NCBI RefSeq assembly: GCF_018449635.1
Contig: NZ_JAAVUV010000016.1
Location: 1 to 64,000 of the forward strand
Length of the DNA stretch: 64,000 nucleotides
Source: Caballeronia sp. dw_276
Lineage (GTDB): Bacteria; Pseudomonadota; Gammaproteobacteria; Burkholderiales; Burkholderiaceae
Direction: 5' to 3'
Under the pieces are notes generated by a model. That model made no database searches, was not told the DNA's origin, and saw only the letters and a list, made by a program, of their open reading frames with translations. The number at the start of each line of letters is the position of its first letter. The stretch's first letter is position 1. The position numbers and the translations under genes were made by a program. Positions 51,111-60,059 of this stretch are shown in pieces.

Positions 51111-53345
51111 ATGAAGAACAAAAGACTCATACAGGCGCGGTCCTCGCATCAATGGCAAGTCGTTGCGCATCGAAAATCCGTTGTCATGGTCGCCGTCACT
51201 GCCTTGTTCGGCACGCAGGCAGCGTTTGCGCAGGTGGATTCACCATTAGCGCCCAATAATGTTGCCGAGCTTCCGGCGGTTAGCGTAACGGCCACCCATG
51301 ACTACGACTATAGAGCACGCAGCGCTTCTGTCGCCGGCTTCGATGATACCCCGTTGCGCGACACTCCAGCTTCCGTATCGGTCGTCACGCGCGCGCAACT
51401 CGATGACCAGCAGGCGAAGTTGCTCAGCGACGTGGTCCGCAACGACGCATCGGTGAACAATGATTACGCGCCTGTCGGCTACTACCAGGGCTTTACCATT
51501 CGCGGTTTCCCGGTCGACCTTGCCAGCGCCATTAAGATCAACGGTTTGACCATTTCCGGCGAGCAGAACGTCGCGCTGGAAAACAAGGACCGGGTCGAGA
51601 TCCTGAAAGGGCTCGCAGGTATAGAAAGCGGGGTGGTCGCGCCTGGCGGCATTATCAATTTCGTGACCAAGCGCCCGCAGAATGTCGCGAGCATCACGAC
51701 CGATGTCGACAGCCGAGGATCGACTTCCGCAGCCGTCGATCTTGGACGGCGCTTCGGGGACCAGAATCAGTTCGGGCTACGAATCAATGCGGCAAAGGAG
51801 AATATCCACTCGTATGTCGATGGCGCAAATGGCCGACGCACGTTCGGTTCGATTGCGGCCGACTGGATCATCAGCCCGCGCGCGAGCCTGCAATTCGATG
51901 CTGAGTTCCAGCAACTGATCCAGCGTTCGGCGTCGGGGTACCAGTTGTTGGGCGGGACCGTGGTGCCGTCCGCTGCGTCAGCATCGAAGCTGCTTGGATT
52001 GCAACCGTGGACGAAGCCCGTGACCACCGACGCGCTCAATCTCAACACGCGCTTCGACTACAGCTTCAACGATGACTGGCAGGGCTACATAGCCGCCAGC
52101 CGCAGCCATACGATGATCGACGACAACGTTGCGTTTGCCTATGGCTGCGGCTACGTCGCGAGTTGCGGGGCGGGCGGAACGTCACCGTTCTTCTTTGCAT
52201 CGAACGGCGATTTCGATGTGTACGACTATCGCAGTCCAGGGGAGTATCGGCGTAACGATGAAGTTCGTGCCGTGCTCACTGGCAAGTTCTCGACCGGGTC
52301 GCTCAAGCATGACGTAACATTCGGCGTTAGCGTGCAGCGGCGCGTGGTCGATCTCTCGAACGCGGTGTACGACTACGTTGGCAGCGAGAACATTTACGGA
52401 CCGAACCTTATATTCGATCCATCGCCGAATTCGCCGAGCGCTTCCTTTCCGCAACTCGATTCGCGCCAGTATTCGGTCTTTGGCACGGACCGGATTACAT
52501 TCAACGATCATTGGCAAATTCTCGCCGGAGGGCGCGGCGTGTTGTTGCGTCAACGAAGCTGGACCGAAATGGATGGCCCGGCTATTGATACCGACCGTTC
52601 CATCTTCCTGCCGCAAGTAGCCGTTGTGTATAAACCGGTGGCCCCTCTTTCGCTTTATGCGTCTTATAGCAAGGCTCTTTCGCTCGGCGATCAGGCACCC
52701 GTGCGGGCGAGCAATGCGTATGCGTTTCTTCCGCCGGTCGTGTCCAATCAGGTCGAAGTGGGCGCCAAGTATGACTGGCTCGATCGATTGAATCTCACGG
52801 CCGCGGTGTTTGCAATCAACAAGCCGTTCGAATACGCAAAGCCCGATTCCACCGATGCAGGCTATACGTTCGCGCAACAGGGAACAGAGCGTCACCAGGG
52901 TATTGAGTTGAGCGCAGCGGGACGGGCGACGGACCGGCTCACGCTGACGGCCAGCATTGCCGCGATCAGGGCGCGTGCGTACGACTCGGGCACGACTGCT
53001 TACGAAGGGCATCAAGTGATCAACGTGCCGAGGCTGAGCGCGGCGCTTTATGCAGACTATGCGGTTCCGCATGTCGTGGGACTTGATTTGCTGGGCGGCG
53101 TCAACTACAGCGGCAGCAAAGCGGCAAACGAAGAGGGCACGGCGAGCGTGCCTTCCTATTTCGTCTTCAATCTCGGCGCGCGTTATACGACCAAGCTCGG
53201 CGGCCACAAGACAGTCGTGCGGCTCTCCGTCGATAACCTCTTCAACAAGTACTACTGGCAGGATAGCGGCGAGCTTCAGGGCGACGCGTATCTGTTCCTT
53301 GGCGCGCCGCGTATTGCACGTTTATCGTTGACTTATGATTTCTAG
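51111..53345 (+). CDS. TonB-dependent outer-membrane receptor
   Basis: 744 aa. A long signal region ends at ALFGTQAAFAQ (about residue 41). The TonB box is probably PAVSVTAT (about 55-62). Plug domain about 75-190 (TPASVSVVTRAQLDDQQ, FTIRGFP, DRVEILKG, GVVAPGGIINFVTKRP), then a 22-strand barrel ending with the aromatic LSLTYDF. By sequence it belongs to the siderophore-receptor subgroup (FhuE/FpvA-like), but no Fur box precedes it and it is followed by PnuC-like and kinase genes, so a vitamin or nucleoside cargo is possible. Confidence 0.86.
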   Translation: MKNKRLIQARSSHQWQVVAHRKSVVMVAVTALFGTQAAFAQVDSPLAPNNVAELPAVSVTATHDYDYRARSASVAGFDDTPLRDTPASVSVVTRAQLDDQQAKLLSDVVRNDASVNNDYAPVGYYQGFTIRGFPVDLASAIKINGLTISGEQNVALENKDRVEILKGLAGIESGVVAPGGIINFVTKRPQNVASITTDVDSRGSTSAAVDLGRRFGDQNQFGLRINAAKENIHSYVDGANGRRTFGSIAADWIISPRASLQFDAEFQQLIQRSASGYQLLGGTVVPSAASASKLLGLQPWTKPVTTDALNLNTRFDYSFNDDWQGYIAASRSHTMIDDNVAFAYGCGYVASCGAGGTSPFFFASNGDFDVYDYRSPGEYRRNDEVRAVLTGKFSTGSLKHDVTFGVSVQRRVVDLSNAVYDYVGSENIYGPNLIFDPSPNSPSASFPQLDSRQYSVFGTDRITFNDHWQILAGGRGVLLRQRSWTEMDGPAIDTDRSIFLPQVAVVYKPVAPLSLYASYSKALSLGDQAPVRASNAYAFLPPVVSNQVEVGAKYDWLDRLNLTAAVFAINKPFEYAKPDSTDAGYTFAQQGTERHQGIELSAAGRATDRLTLTASIAAIRARAYDSGTTAYEGHQVINVPRLSAALYADYAVPHVVGLDLLGGVNYSGSKAANEEGTASVPSYFVFNLGARYTTKLGGHKTVVRLSVDNLFNKYYWQDSGELQGDAYLFLGAPRIARLSLTYDF

Positions 53346-53394
53346 GTTTTTTTAATGCAGCGCTTCCACGCATCCCTGAGTCGAGGCTAATGTA

Positions 53395-53997
53395 ATGTCC
53401 GTTCTGGAAATCATCGGTGTGGTCGTGAGCGCATTCGCTATCTGGCTGACCGCGCGACGCAAAATGCTTTGCTGGCCCGTAGGGTTAGTATCCGTGGCGC
53501 TGTACGGCTGGATCTTTTTCGATGCGAAGCTTTACTCGGACATGCTTTTGCAGGGCGCGTTTGCCGTATTGCAGATTTACGGATGGTGGGTCTGGCTCGG
53601 GCAAAAAACGCGGAACATAACGGCGGAGTCCGGCGAGGTGAGTGTGCAAGCTGTAACGCCAAAGGCGCTCATGCCTGGCTTGCTGCTCGCAGTGATTGGA
53701 AGCGTGGTGCTCGGGACGTTGATGGCGCGGCTGACGGACGCTGCGTTGCCGTACGTGGATGCGTCGTTGACAGCTTTCAGCCTCGTTGCCCAATACTGGA
53801 CGGCGCGGCGTTTTATTGCGTCGTGGTGGCTCTGGATCGTGGTGGACGTTGTGTATGTCGGGATGTTTGTATTCAAGGGTCTTTATCCAACGTCGGGGCT
53901 GTATGCGTTGTTTGTCGTACTGGCGCTGATTGGCTTGCGGGACTGGAGCCGTGCCGCTGCGCGTGCCGAGCCGGCGCAAACGCCACATGCGGCCTGA
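53395..53997 (+). CDS. PnuC-family vitamin/nucleoside transporter
   Basis: Inner-membrane protein of 200 aa with seven predicted segments. The PnuC signature appears twice as in the family: CWPVGLVSVALYGWIFFDAKLYSDMLLQ with QIYGWWVW, and QYWTARRFIASWWLWIVVD. PnuC transports nicotinamide riboside, PnuT thiamine and PnuX riboflavin by facilitated diffusion, trapped by phosphorylation inside. The subtype cannot be fixed by eye. It follows the TonB receptor by 49 bases and precedes a kinase by eight, so all three probably form an operon. Confidence 0.85.
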   Translation: MSVLEIIGVVVSAFAIWLTARRKMLCWPVGLVSVALYGWIFFDAKLYSDMLLQGAFAVLQIYGWWVWLGQKTRNITAESGEVSVQAVTPKALMPGLLLAVIGSVVLGTLMARLTDAALPYVDASLTAFSLVAQYWTARRFIASWWLWIVVDVVYVGMFVFKGLYPTSGLYALFVVLALIGLRDWSRAAARAEPAQTPHAA

Positions 53998-54005
53998 GGA
54001 CCAAC

Positions 54006-55199
54006 ATGTCCAAGGCGAAACCGCTTTTGCCAATTGCATCGTCTGCCGAGGTTGCGCCTTTGCAATTCGGCGTCGATGGCGAGCAGGCCGAGCGTGACTG
54101 GCCGCTGATCACGCGTGAAGAAGCGCAGGCCGTGTTTGACCGGTTCCCTTCGATTGGTGCCTTGACCGGACTCACGTGGCATAGTCCCCGGCCGTTTTCC
54201 GCGGCGGTGCTGATCTCCACGTCGAGCGGCGAGACGCTCTTCATGAAGCGGCATCATGCAAGCATCCGCGACGTGCAAGGGCTCGCGGAAGAGCATGCCT
54301 TTATCGCGCATCTCGCGTCGCACGGACTACCGGTTGTGGAGGTTCTCGCCACACCCGAGGGCGAAACGGCGGTGACCCGCGGCGAATGGACGTACGAGGT
54401 GCATAGCGCGGCGGATGGCTTGGATGTGTATCGAAGGGCGATGTCATGGACGCCTTTCGCCGATACCTCCCATGCGTTCGCAGCCGGGCACATGCTCGCG
54501 CGCCTGCATGTCGCAGCGCGGGATTACGCCGCGCCGGCGCGGCATATTCGTCCGCTGCTTTCGAGTTTCCGGGCGCTCAATGAAACTGATCTCATCGGCG
54601 CGCTCGACCGGTGGATCAGCGCGCAACCCTTGCTGGTCAGCGCGCTTGAAGAGCGTGACTGGCGCTCGGACGTGACCCGGGTCATTCTGCCCTGGCATGC
54701 ACGGCTCGCGCCTTTCCTGCCCGCATTGCGCCCGCTCTGGACGCATGGCGACTGGCACGCCTCCAACCTTCTCTGGACCGGCGACACGCCCGGCGCGCAA
54801 GTCAGCACCATTCTCGACTTTGGTTTATCGGACCGGACTTGCGCCGTCTACGATCTCGCGGTCGCGATCGAGCGCAATGCTATCGAGTGGCTATCGGCGC
54901 AAGACGCTCGTCGTGTGCACCTGGACCATATTGACGCGTTGCTGAACGGGTATGAATCGCTTACGCCCTTGAGCGATGACGAATATGCAGCGCTCGTGGC
55001 GTTATTGCCGATCGTGCATACCGAGTTTGCGCTTTCCGAGGTCGCGTATTTTCACGCCACGCTCCGGTCGCGGCAAACTGCGGACGTTGCTTACGATGGT
55101 TATTTGCTCGGCCATGCAAGATGGTTCTCCGAGCCCGCGGGAAAGGCGCTTCTCGATCATCTGGAGAAACGCAAGCGCGCTTTCAGAGCATCGGTTTAG
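54006..55199 (+). CDS. APH-fold small-molecule kinase
   Basis: 397 aa from the ATG at 54006 (GAGGACC upstream); the frame is open earlier but overlaps pnuC. Aminoglycoside/choline/thiamine kinase fold: ATP-lobe Lys in LFMKRHHAS, Brenner motif HGDWHASNLLW with catalytic Asp, and metal-binding Asp in ILDFGLSD. Encoded right after a PnuC-type channel, it most likely phosphorylates the imported vitamin or nucleoside to trap it. Resistance to an antibiotic cannot be excluded but does not fit the context. Confidence 0.8.
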   Translation: MSKAKPLLPIASSAEVAPLQFGVDGEQAERDWPLITREEAQAVFDRFPSIGALTGLTWHSPRPFSAAVLISTSSGETLFMKRHHASIRDVQGLAEEHAFIAHLASHGLPVVEVLATPEGETAVTRGEWTYEVHSAADGLDVYRRAMSWTPFADTSHAFAAGHMLARLHVAARDYAAPARHIRPLLSSFRALNETDLIGALDRWISAQPLLVSALEERDWRSDVTRVILPWHARLAPFLPALRPLWTHGDWHASNLLWTGDTPGAQVSTILDFGLSDRTCAVYDLAVAIERNAIEWLSAQDARRVHLDHIDALLNGYESLTPLSDDEYAALVALLPIVHTEFALSEVAYFHATLRSRQTADVAYDGYLLGHARWFSEPAGKALLDHLEKRKRAFRASV

Positions 55200-55205
55200 A
55201 GATGA

Positions 55206-55245
55206 GTTTTTCGCCCACGATCGGAAGCGACCGCGAGCGAAAAAC
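55206..55245. terminator. Possible bidirectional terminator, kinase gene and MFS gene
   Basis: GTTTTTCGC (55206-55214) pairs perfectly with GCGAAAAAC (55237-55245) across 22 bases in the 59-base gap between two convergent genes. Both arms carry the T/A run, as expected for a two-way terminator, but the loop is long. Confidence 0.42.
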
Positions 55246-55258
55246 GAGGTCGCACCGC

Positions 55259-56593
55259 TTACGTATGGCGTTCCTCGGCAAACGTCGTGCGCGGCGCGTT
55301 CTCCAGCGCGGTATCGTGTTTGAGTAAAAGCACGGCAGCAACACCGACCAGCCCCGCGCCCGACAGACACAGCAAACCAGCGGCAAAACTGCCGGTACTG
55401 TCCTTGATCCAGCCCATCGCATAGGGTCCGAAGAAACCGGCGAGATTGCCGAGCGAGTTCACCGCGGCAATACCGCCGGCCGCGGCAGCGCCAGATAGAA
55501 ACGCTGCTGGCAAGGTCCAGATCACCGGCAGACAACCAAAGATGCCAAACCCGGCGATAGAAAGCGCAATCATCTTCAGCACCGGGTTGTCCAGTGCCGT
55601 CGATGCCGCGATCCCGCCTGCCGCGACCAGCAACGCGATCGCCACATGCCATTTGCGCTCGAGCTTGCGGTCCGAGTGACGTCCCCAGTACACCATGCTG
55701 ATTGCGCCTACGATGTAAGGCAAGGACGTCACCAGCCCCGTTTGCACATTCGTCAGGCCGAAGCCTTTGACGATTTGCGGCAGGAAAAAGCTCAAGCCGT
55801 AATTCGTTGCGTTTGCGCCGAAATAGATCAGCGCGACGGCGAGCACACGCGGATTGAACAAGGCTTCCTTGACGCTGAAGCTGCGTACGGCTTCGCGTTG
55901 CCTGCGTTCCTCAGCTTGACGGTTGACGAGCCAGTTGCGTTGGTCGTCGGTGAGCCATTTTGCATCGGCGGGTTTATCGGTGAGGTAGAAGAACACCACG
56001 AACGCAAGGAAAAGAGCCGGCAATGCTTCGATCAGATAGACCCACTGCCAGCCAGCCAGACCGCCGAGTTTGTCCAGGTTCAGCAGCGCACCGGAGATGG
56101 GCGCACCGATGACTGTCGACAACGGGATCGCGACCATGAAATAGCCAACCACACGCCCGCGATAAGCCGCCGGAAACCACAGCGTCAGCAAGAAGATGAT
56201 GCCGGGGAAGAATCCCGCTTCTGCAATCCCGAGCAGCACGCGCAGCGTGTAAAAAACATGCGCGGAGGACATCCCCGTGTATTGCGCGATATGCGGGATG
56301 AAAGCCATGGCGGCCGCCAGGATCCCCCAAGTGAACATGATCCGTGCGATCCATTTTCGTGCGCCGAATTTCTCGAGCAGCAGATTGGACGGCACCTCGA
56401 AGAAGAAATACGCAATAAAGAAAATCCCCGCGCCAAAGCCGAATGCGCTCGGCGAGAAGCCGAGATCCTTGTTCATCTGTAACGCGGCAAAACCAACGTT
56501 CACACGGTCTAGATATGCGATGAAATAGCAAAGCATCAGGAAGGGGACTAGCCGCTTCGTCACGCGCGCCAGTGTGCTTTTCTCAAGGTCCAT
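55259..56593 (-). CDS. MFS transporter, anion:cation symporter (ACS) family
   Basis: Inner-membrane transporter of 444 aa with 12 predicted segments. N-terminal LMLCYFIAYLDRVNVGFA and FEVPSNLLLEKFGARKWIARIM are hallmarks of phthalate/tartrate/glucarate-type permeases of the ACS family. The long central loop (KPADAKWLTDDQRNWL) is also typical. It likely takes up an organic acid. Start 56593. A LacI-type operator lies 37-48 bases upstream of its start, at the end of the lacI-family gene. Confidence 0.86.
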   Translation of the reverse strand: MDLEKSTLARVTKRLVPFLMLCYFIAYLDRVNVGFAALQMNKDLGFSPSAFGFGAGIFFIAYFFFEVPSNLLLEKFGARKWIARIMFTWGILAAAMAFIPHIAQYTGMSSAHVFYTLRVLLGIAEAGFFPGIIFLLTLWFPAAYRGRVVGYFMVAIPLSTVIGAPISGALLNLDKLGGLAGWQWVYLIEALPALFLAFVVFFYLTDKPADAKWLTDDQRNWLVNRQAEERRQREAVRSFSVKEALFNPRVLAVALIYFGANATNYGLSFFLPQIVKGFGLTNVQTGLVTSLPYIVGAISMVYWGRHSDRKLERKWHVAIALLVAAGGIAASTALDNPVLKMIALSIAGFGIFGCLPVIWTLPAAFLSGAAAAGGIAAVNSLGNLAGFFGPYAMGWIKDSTGSFAAGLLCLSGAGLVGVAAVLLLKHDTALENAPRTTFAEERHT

Positions 56594-56629
56594 TTGCCAT
56601 GTCTCCAGTTTTCAAGTTGTGATTTCGTC

Positions 56630-56641
56630 TGAAACGTTTCA
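56630..56641. promoter_or_regulatory. LacI-family operator 1 (TGAAACGTTTCA)
   Basis: A perfect 12-base palindrome with the CG centre typical of LacI-family sites. It overlaps the stop codon of the regulator gene and sits just upstream of the ACS transporter start. An identical copy lies upstream of the regulator (57702), so the adjacent regulator is the likely binder. Confidence 0.75.
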
Positions 56642-57679
56642 TCCAGGTACGGCTGTTTCGGCGGATACATACGTTGTGCTTTCACGCACCAGCAATTCAG
56701 CCCTGAAACTCAAGTGAACGAATTCGTGCTGCTCACCGTTCAAGAGCTTGAGCATCAACTGCCAGATGGCGTGACCGATGGCCTCCACAGGCTGACGTAT
56801 CGATGTCAGGTACGGGCGCAGCACGGACATCCACGGGGCGTCATCGAAGGAAAGCAGCGACACGTCTGATGGGATTCGCAGGTCGGCATCGCGGATGGCG
56901 CGCAGCGCGCCCAGCGTCGTGACGTTGCAGCCTGTGAAGAGGGCGGTCGGGCGCATTGAACCACTCAATATTTTGAGCGTGGTCGCGTGGCTTTGCGTGG
57001 CCGTCATTCCGCACTCGACCACTGCAATGTGTTTGGCGAGATGCGCGTCACGCATTGCCTCGACATAAGCTTCTGCCCGTTCTCGCGAGTTCACCAGCTC
57101 CAGCGTGTTGACGAGGAAGGTGATGCGCTGGTGGCCGAGCGCAATCAGGTGCGCCGTGCCGTCGGCAGATGCGCTGCGGCTGTTGGTCGTCACCGTGTTC
57201 GCGGGAAAGGTGTCGTCCACGCGATCCGCCATCACGAGCGGCACGTTGCATTCGCGCGCCTCGGCTATTGCGTGGTCATAACCGCTGCACGGAATGATGA
57301 TCATGCCCGCCACCTGACGTGACATGACAAAACGGATGCGTTCGGTTTCACGCTCGGGGTCTTCGTTGGCGTGGGCAAGAATCAGTTGATAACCATGCTG
57401 CAATGCATGATTTTCGAGAGCGCGTGCAACGTCGACGAAAAACTGGTTTGTAAGATCGGGAAGGACCAGGCCAATGGAAGTTGGACGGCCGCGGCGCAAA
57501 TCCGCGGCGATGCCGTTGCGCCGGTATCCGATAAGACGCGCTGCATCCCAGACGCGCCGGGCGCGCTCGGCGCTTACGCCTGAAGCGCCGGACAGCACCT
57601 TCGACGCTGTGCCAACAGACACCTTCGCCGCATTCGCGACATCGCGCAGCGTTGGAAGAGTTCTGTCAGGCACGCTCAT
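56639..57679 (-). CDS. LacI-family transcriptional regulator
   Basis: 346 aa. HTH and hinge: TLRDVANAAKVSVGTASKVLSG (about 9-30), then the periplasmic-binding-like effector domain from about residue 66 (SIGLVLPDLTNQFFVDVARALE). The effector is likely the organic or sugar acid moved by the neighbouring transporters. Two identical operator palindromes flank the gene, which suggests autoregulation and control of the ACS transporter and the divergent MHS transporter operon. Confidence 0.9.
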   Translation of the reverse strand: MSVPDRTLPTLRDVANAAKVSVGTASKVLSGASGVSAERARRVWDAARLIGYRRNGIAADLRRGRPTSIGLVLPDLTNQFFVDVARALENHALQHGYQLILAHANEDPERETERIRFVMSRQVAGMIIIPCSGYDHAIAEARECNVPLVMADRVDDTFPANTVTTNSRSASADGTAHLIALGHQRITFLVNTLELVNSRERAEAYVEAMRDAHLAKHIAVVECGMTATQSHATTLKILSGSMRPTALFTGCNVTTLGALRAIRDADLRIPSDVSLLSFDDAPWMSVLRPYLTSIRQPVEAIGHAIWQLMLKLLNGEQHEFVHLSFRAELLVRESTTYVSAETAVPG

Positions 57680-57701
57680 GGATCACCCATTCGCCATCGA
57701 C

Positions 57702-57713
57702 TGAAACGTTTCA
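57702..57713. promoter_or_regulatory. LacI-family operator 2 (TGAAACGTTTCA)
   Basis: Same perfect palindrome as at 56630; with flanks it reads CTGAAACGTTTCAG (57701-57714), a 14-base palindrome. It lies 22 bases upstream of the lacI-family start, a position for autorepression, and about 225 bases upstream of the divergent MHS transporter gene. Confidence 0.77.
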
Positions 57714-57938
57714 GAGAATAGGCGATGAATGGAGCGGCTACAAGATCTCGGGGATCAGGGTTTACGGCGGCGCGGGTAAATGCGGGGGGCGTTCACGGAC
57801 CGTTCGACTATGAACGCCAATAATAATGAAAATTAAAAACCGGCATTTTACTGAGCATTATTGGTGCGGGATAAATCGGCGGTCCTCCCAACAAACCGCC
57901 GCGCGAATTCTCGCCGGCCGAACCGCACAAGGCACTTC

Positions 57939-59258
57939 ATGAGTCTCCAGGTTCATACTCGCCAGCCCGTTCGCGCAGCGCTCGCGGCGTACATCGGCAC
58001 GACAGTCGAGTTTTATGACTTCTATACCTACGCCACCGCCGCAGCACTTGTGCTCGGCGAGATATTTTTTCCGAGCACCAATCATTTTGTCAGCACGCTT
58101 GCGTCGTTTGCAACTTTTGCTGTTGGCTTCATAGCGCGCCCGTTGAGCGGCGCAGTATTCGGTCACTGGGGCGACAAGCTCGGCCGCAAGAAGATGCTGA
58201 TCCTCACCATGTTCCTGATGGGCGTGGCAACCACGGGGATCGGCCTGCTGCCTTCGTACGCGTCAGTCGGGGTGATGGCGCCGGTCATGTTGATCATATT
58301 GCGCATCGTGCAGGGCATTGCCGTGGGCGGCGAGTGGGGCGGCGCGGTTTTGATGTCGAGCGAGCACGCACCTAAAGGACGCAAGACGCTGTTTGCATCG
58401 TTTCCGCAGATGGGCAGTCCGACCGGCTTGTTGTTGTCGCTGATATCGTTTCGCCTGGTTACGTCGCTTAGTCACGAGGATTTCATTGCGTGGGGATGGC
58501 GGTTGCCGTTCCTGGCGAGCTTCGTGTTGTTGATCATCGGCATGGTGATCCGGTCGGGTGTGAACGAGTCGCCTGAGTTCGAGCGCATGAAAGAAGTAAA
58601 CGGGCGGGTCAAGGCGCCGGTGAGCGAAGTCATCAGGTCGCATTGGGTGCCGATCCTGTTTGCGGCTGCTGCAACGACCATCGGGTCCGCCGGATTCTTC
58701 TTCACGAACACTTTCATGATCTCGTACGTTACGACTTATCTGAAGATGCCGAAGTCGGTGATACTCGATTGCCTGTTCATTATCACGATCATCCAGCTCG
58801 TGTCGCAACCGTTCTCGGCCATGCTCTCCGAGCGCTTCGGCGAAGCACGCTTCCTGACATGGGCCGCGCTGATTTCCATCCTCACCCCGTATCCCATGTT
58901 CGTACTGGTCAACACGCAGAATCCGGTGTTGATTGTGATCGGCATTGCGGTGGCTGTCGTGGTCTTGTCAGCCGTGTATGCGGTGATCGCGGGTTTCATG
59001 AGCGCAGCGTTTCCTACGCACCTCCGTTACTCCGGCATCTCGATTGCCTATCAGCTGTGTGCGACCGTCGCCGGGGGCACCACGCCGTTGATCGGCACCA
59101 TGCTCGCGCAGCGCTATCAAGGGCAATGGCTGCCGCTTGCGATGTTCTTCTCCGCGTTGTCCGTGGTTTCGCTCATTGGCATCGTGGGCCTCGCGCGATA
59201 TCAGGCGCGGGCCGATCAGGCCGATGCCCCAACCGACGGCGCGCCTCAAGCTTTATAG
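57939..59258 (+). CDS. MFS transporter, metabolite:H+ symporter (MHS) family
   Basis: 439 aa, 12 predicted segments, related to ShiA/KgtP/ProP. Family marks: ALAAYIGTTVEFYDFYTY at the start, GHWGDKLGRKKML in loop 2-3, RIVQGIAVGGEWGGAVLM in segment 4-5, and WGWRLPFLASF. ATG at 57939 is used because upstream residues are unlike the family. Proton-coupled uptake of an organic acid. 30 bases before the aldolase gene; with it and the reductase gene it forms an operon divergent from the LacI gene. Confidence 0.87.
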   Translation: MSLQVHTRQPVRAALAAYIGTTVEFYDFYTYATAAALVLGEIFFPSTNHFVSTLASFATFAVGFIARPLSGAVFGHWGDKLGRKKMLILTMFLMGVATTGIGLLPSYASVGVMAPVMLIILRIVQGIAVGGEWGGAVLMSSEHAPKGRKTLFASFPQMGSPTGLLLSLISFRLVTSLSHEDFIAWGWRLPFLASFVLLIIGMVIRSGVNESPEFERMKEVNGRVKAPVSEVIRSHWVPILFAAAATTIGSAGFFFTNTFMISYVTTYLKMPKSVILDCLFIITIIQLVSQPFSAMLSERFGEARFLTWAALISILTPYPMFVLVNTQNPVLIVIGIAVAVVVLSAVYAVIAGFMSAAFPTHLRYSGISIAYQLCATVAGGTTPLIGTMLAQRYQGQWLPLAMFFSALSVVSLIGIVGLARYQARADQADAPTDGAPQAL

Positions 59259-59288
59259 AAATTCACTCAGAAATCGACGGACTACATC

Positions 59289-60059
59289 ATGAATCATGAA
59301 GCAAATCGTTATCCCGATGACGAATGGAAAGTGCGCTCCGAGCTCGCCGCGTTGTATAGGCTGGTCGCGCACTTCAAGATGACCGACATGATCGATACTC
59401 ACATCACCGCGCGTGTGCCCGGTCGCGATCATCATTTCCTGATCAATCGGTACGGCGTCCTGTTTCATGAAATGCGTGCTTCGGACCTGGTGCGGATTGA
59501 CAGCGCGGGGCGTGTGGTCGAGCAAGGTGCAGATGATGATGCAAAGCGGTATCGCGTGAATGCGGCGGGCTTCACTATTCATTCTGCAATTCACACGGCA
59601 CGTCCCGATCTGGCCTGTGTGATCCACACGCATACGGCGGCGGGATCGGCGGTATCGGCGCAGAAACATGGTTTGCTGCCCATCAGTCAGCATGCGCTCA
59701 AGTTTTACGAGCGCATTGGTTATCACGAATACGAGGGCATTGCGCTCGACCTTGGCGAACGTGATCGACTGGTGAATGATCTTGGGATGCACCGTGCGAT
59801 GATCCTGCGCAATCACGGCTTGCTCGTGGGGGGACGCACGATTCCCGCAGCCTTCCAGGACATCTATTTTCTCGAGCGCGCCTGCGAGATTCAGGTTCGT
59901 GCATTGTCCGGCAATGCGGAGCTGTGCATACCATCACCGCAAGTGTGCCGGCTTACCGCAAGTCAGTTCGACCGCGATGAAGCCGATGCAATCATCGCAT
60001 TGCAATGGCAGGCAGCGCTAAGACTCATCGCCAATGCCAACACGGACTACGCCAGTTGA
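59289..60059 (+). CDS. Class II aldolase/adducin-family protein
   Basis: 256 aa, Aldolase_II fold. Zn ligands: HTHTAAG (two His, about 116-118) and the later His of LRNHGLLVGG. N-terminal LAALYRLVAHFKMTDMIDTHITARVPG and FLINRYGVLFHEMRASDLV are the group without a phosphosugar-specific signature. It may cleave or decarboxylate a hydroxyacid. No OtnK-type kinase is nearby, so the otnC pathway is unlikely. Its TGA shares a base with the next ATG. Confidence 0.82.
   Translation: MNHEANRYPDDEWKVRSELAALYRLVAHFKMTDMIDTHITARVPGRDHHFLINRYGVLFHEMRASDLVRIDSAGRVVEQGADDDAKRYRVNAAGFTIHSAIHTARPDLACVIHTHTAAGSAVSAQKHGLLPISQHALKFYERIGYHEYEGIALDLGERDRLVNDLGMHRAMILRNHGLLVGGRTIPAAFQDIYFLERACEIQVRALSGNAELCIPSPQVCRLTASQFDRDEADAIIALQWQAALRLIANANTDYAS

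Noticed and set aside
54006-55199. Aminoglycoside resistance gene
   Set aside because: The APH fold is shared with thiamine, choline and homoserine kinases; the operon context with a PnuC-type channel argues for a metabolic role.
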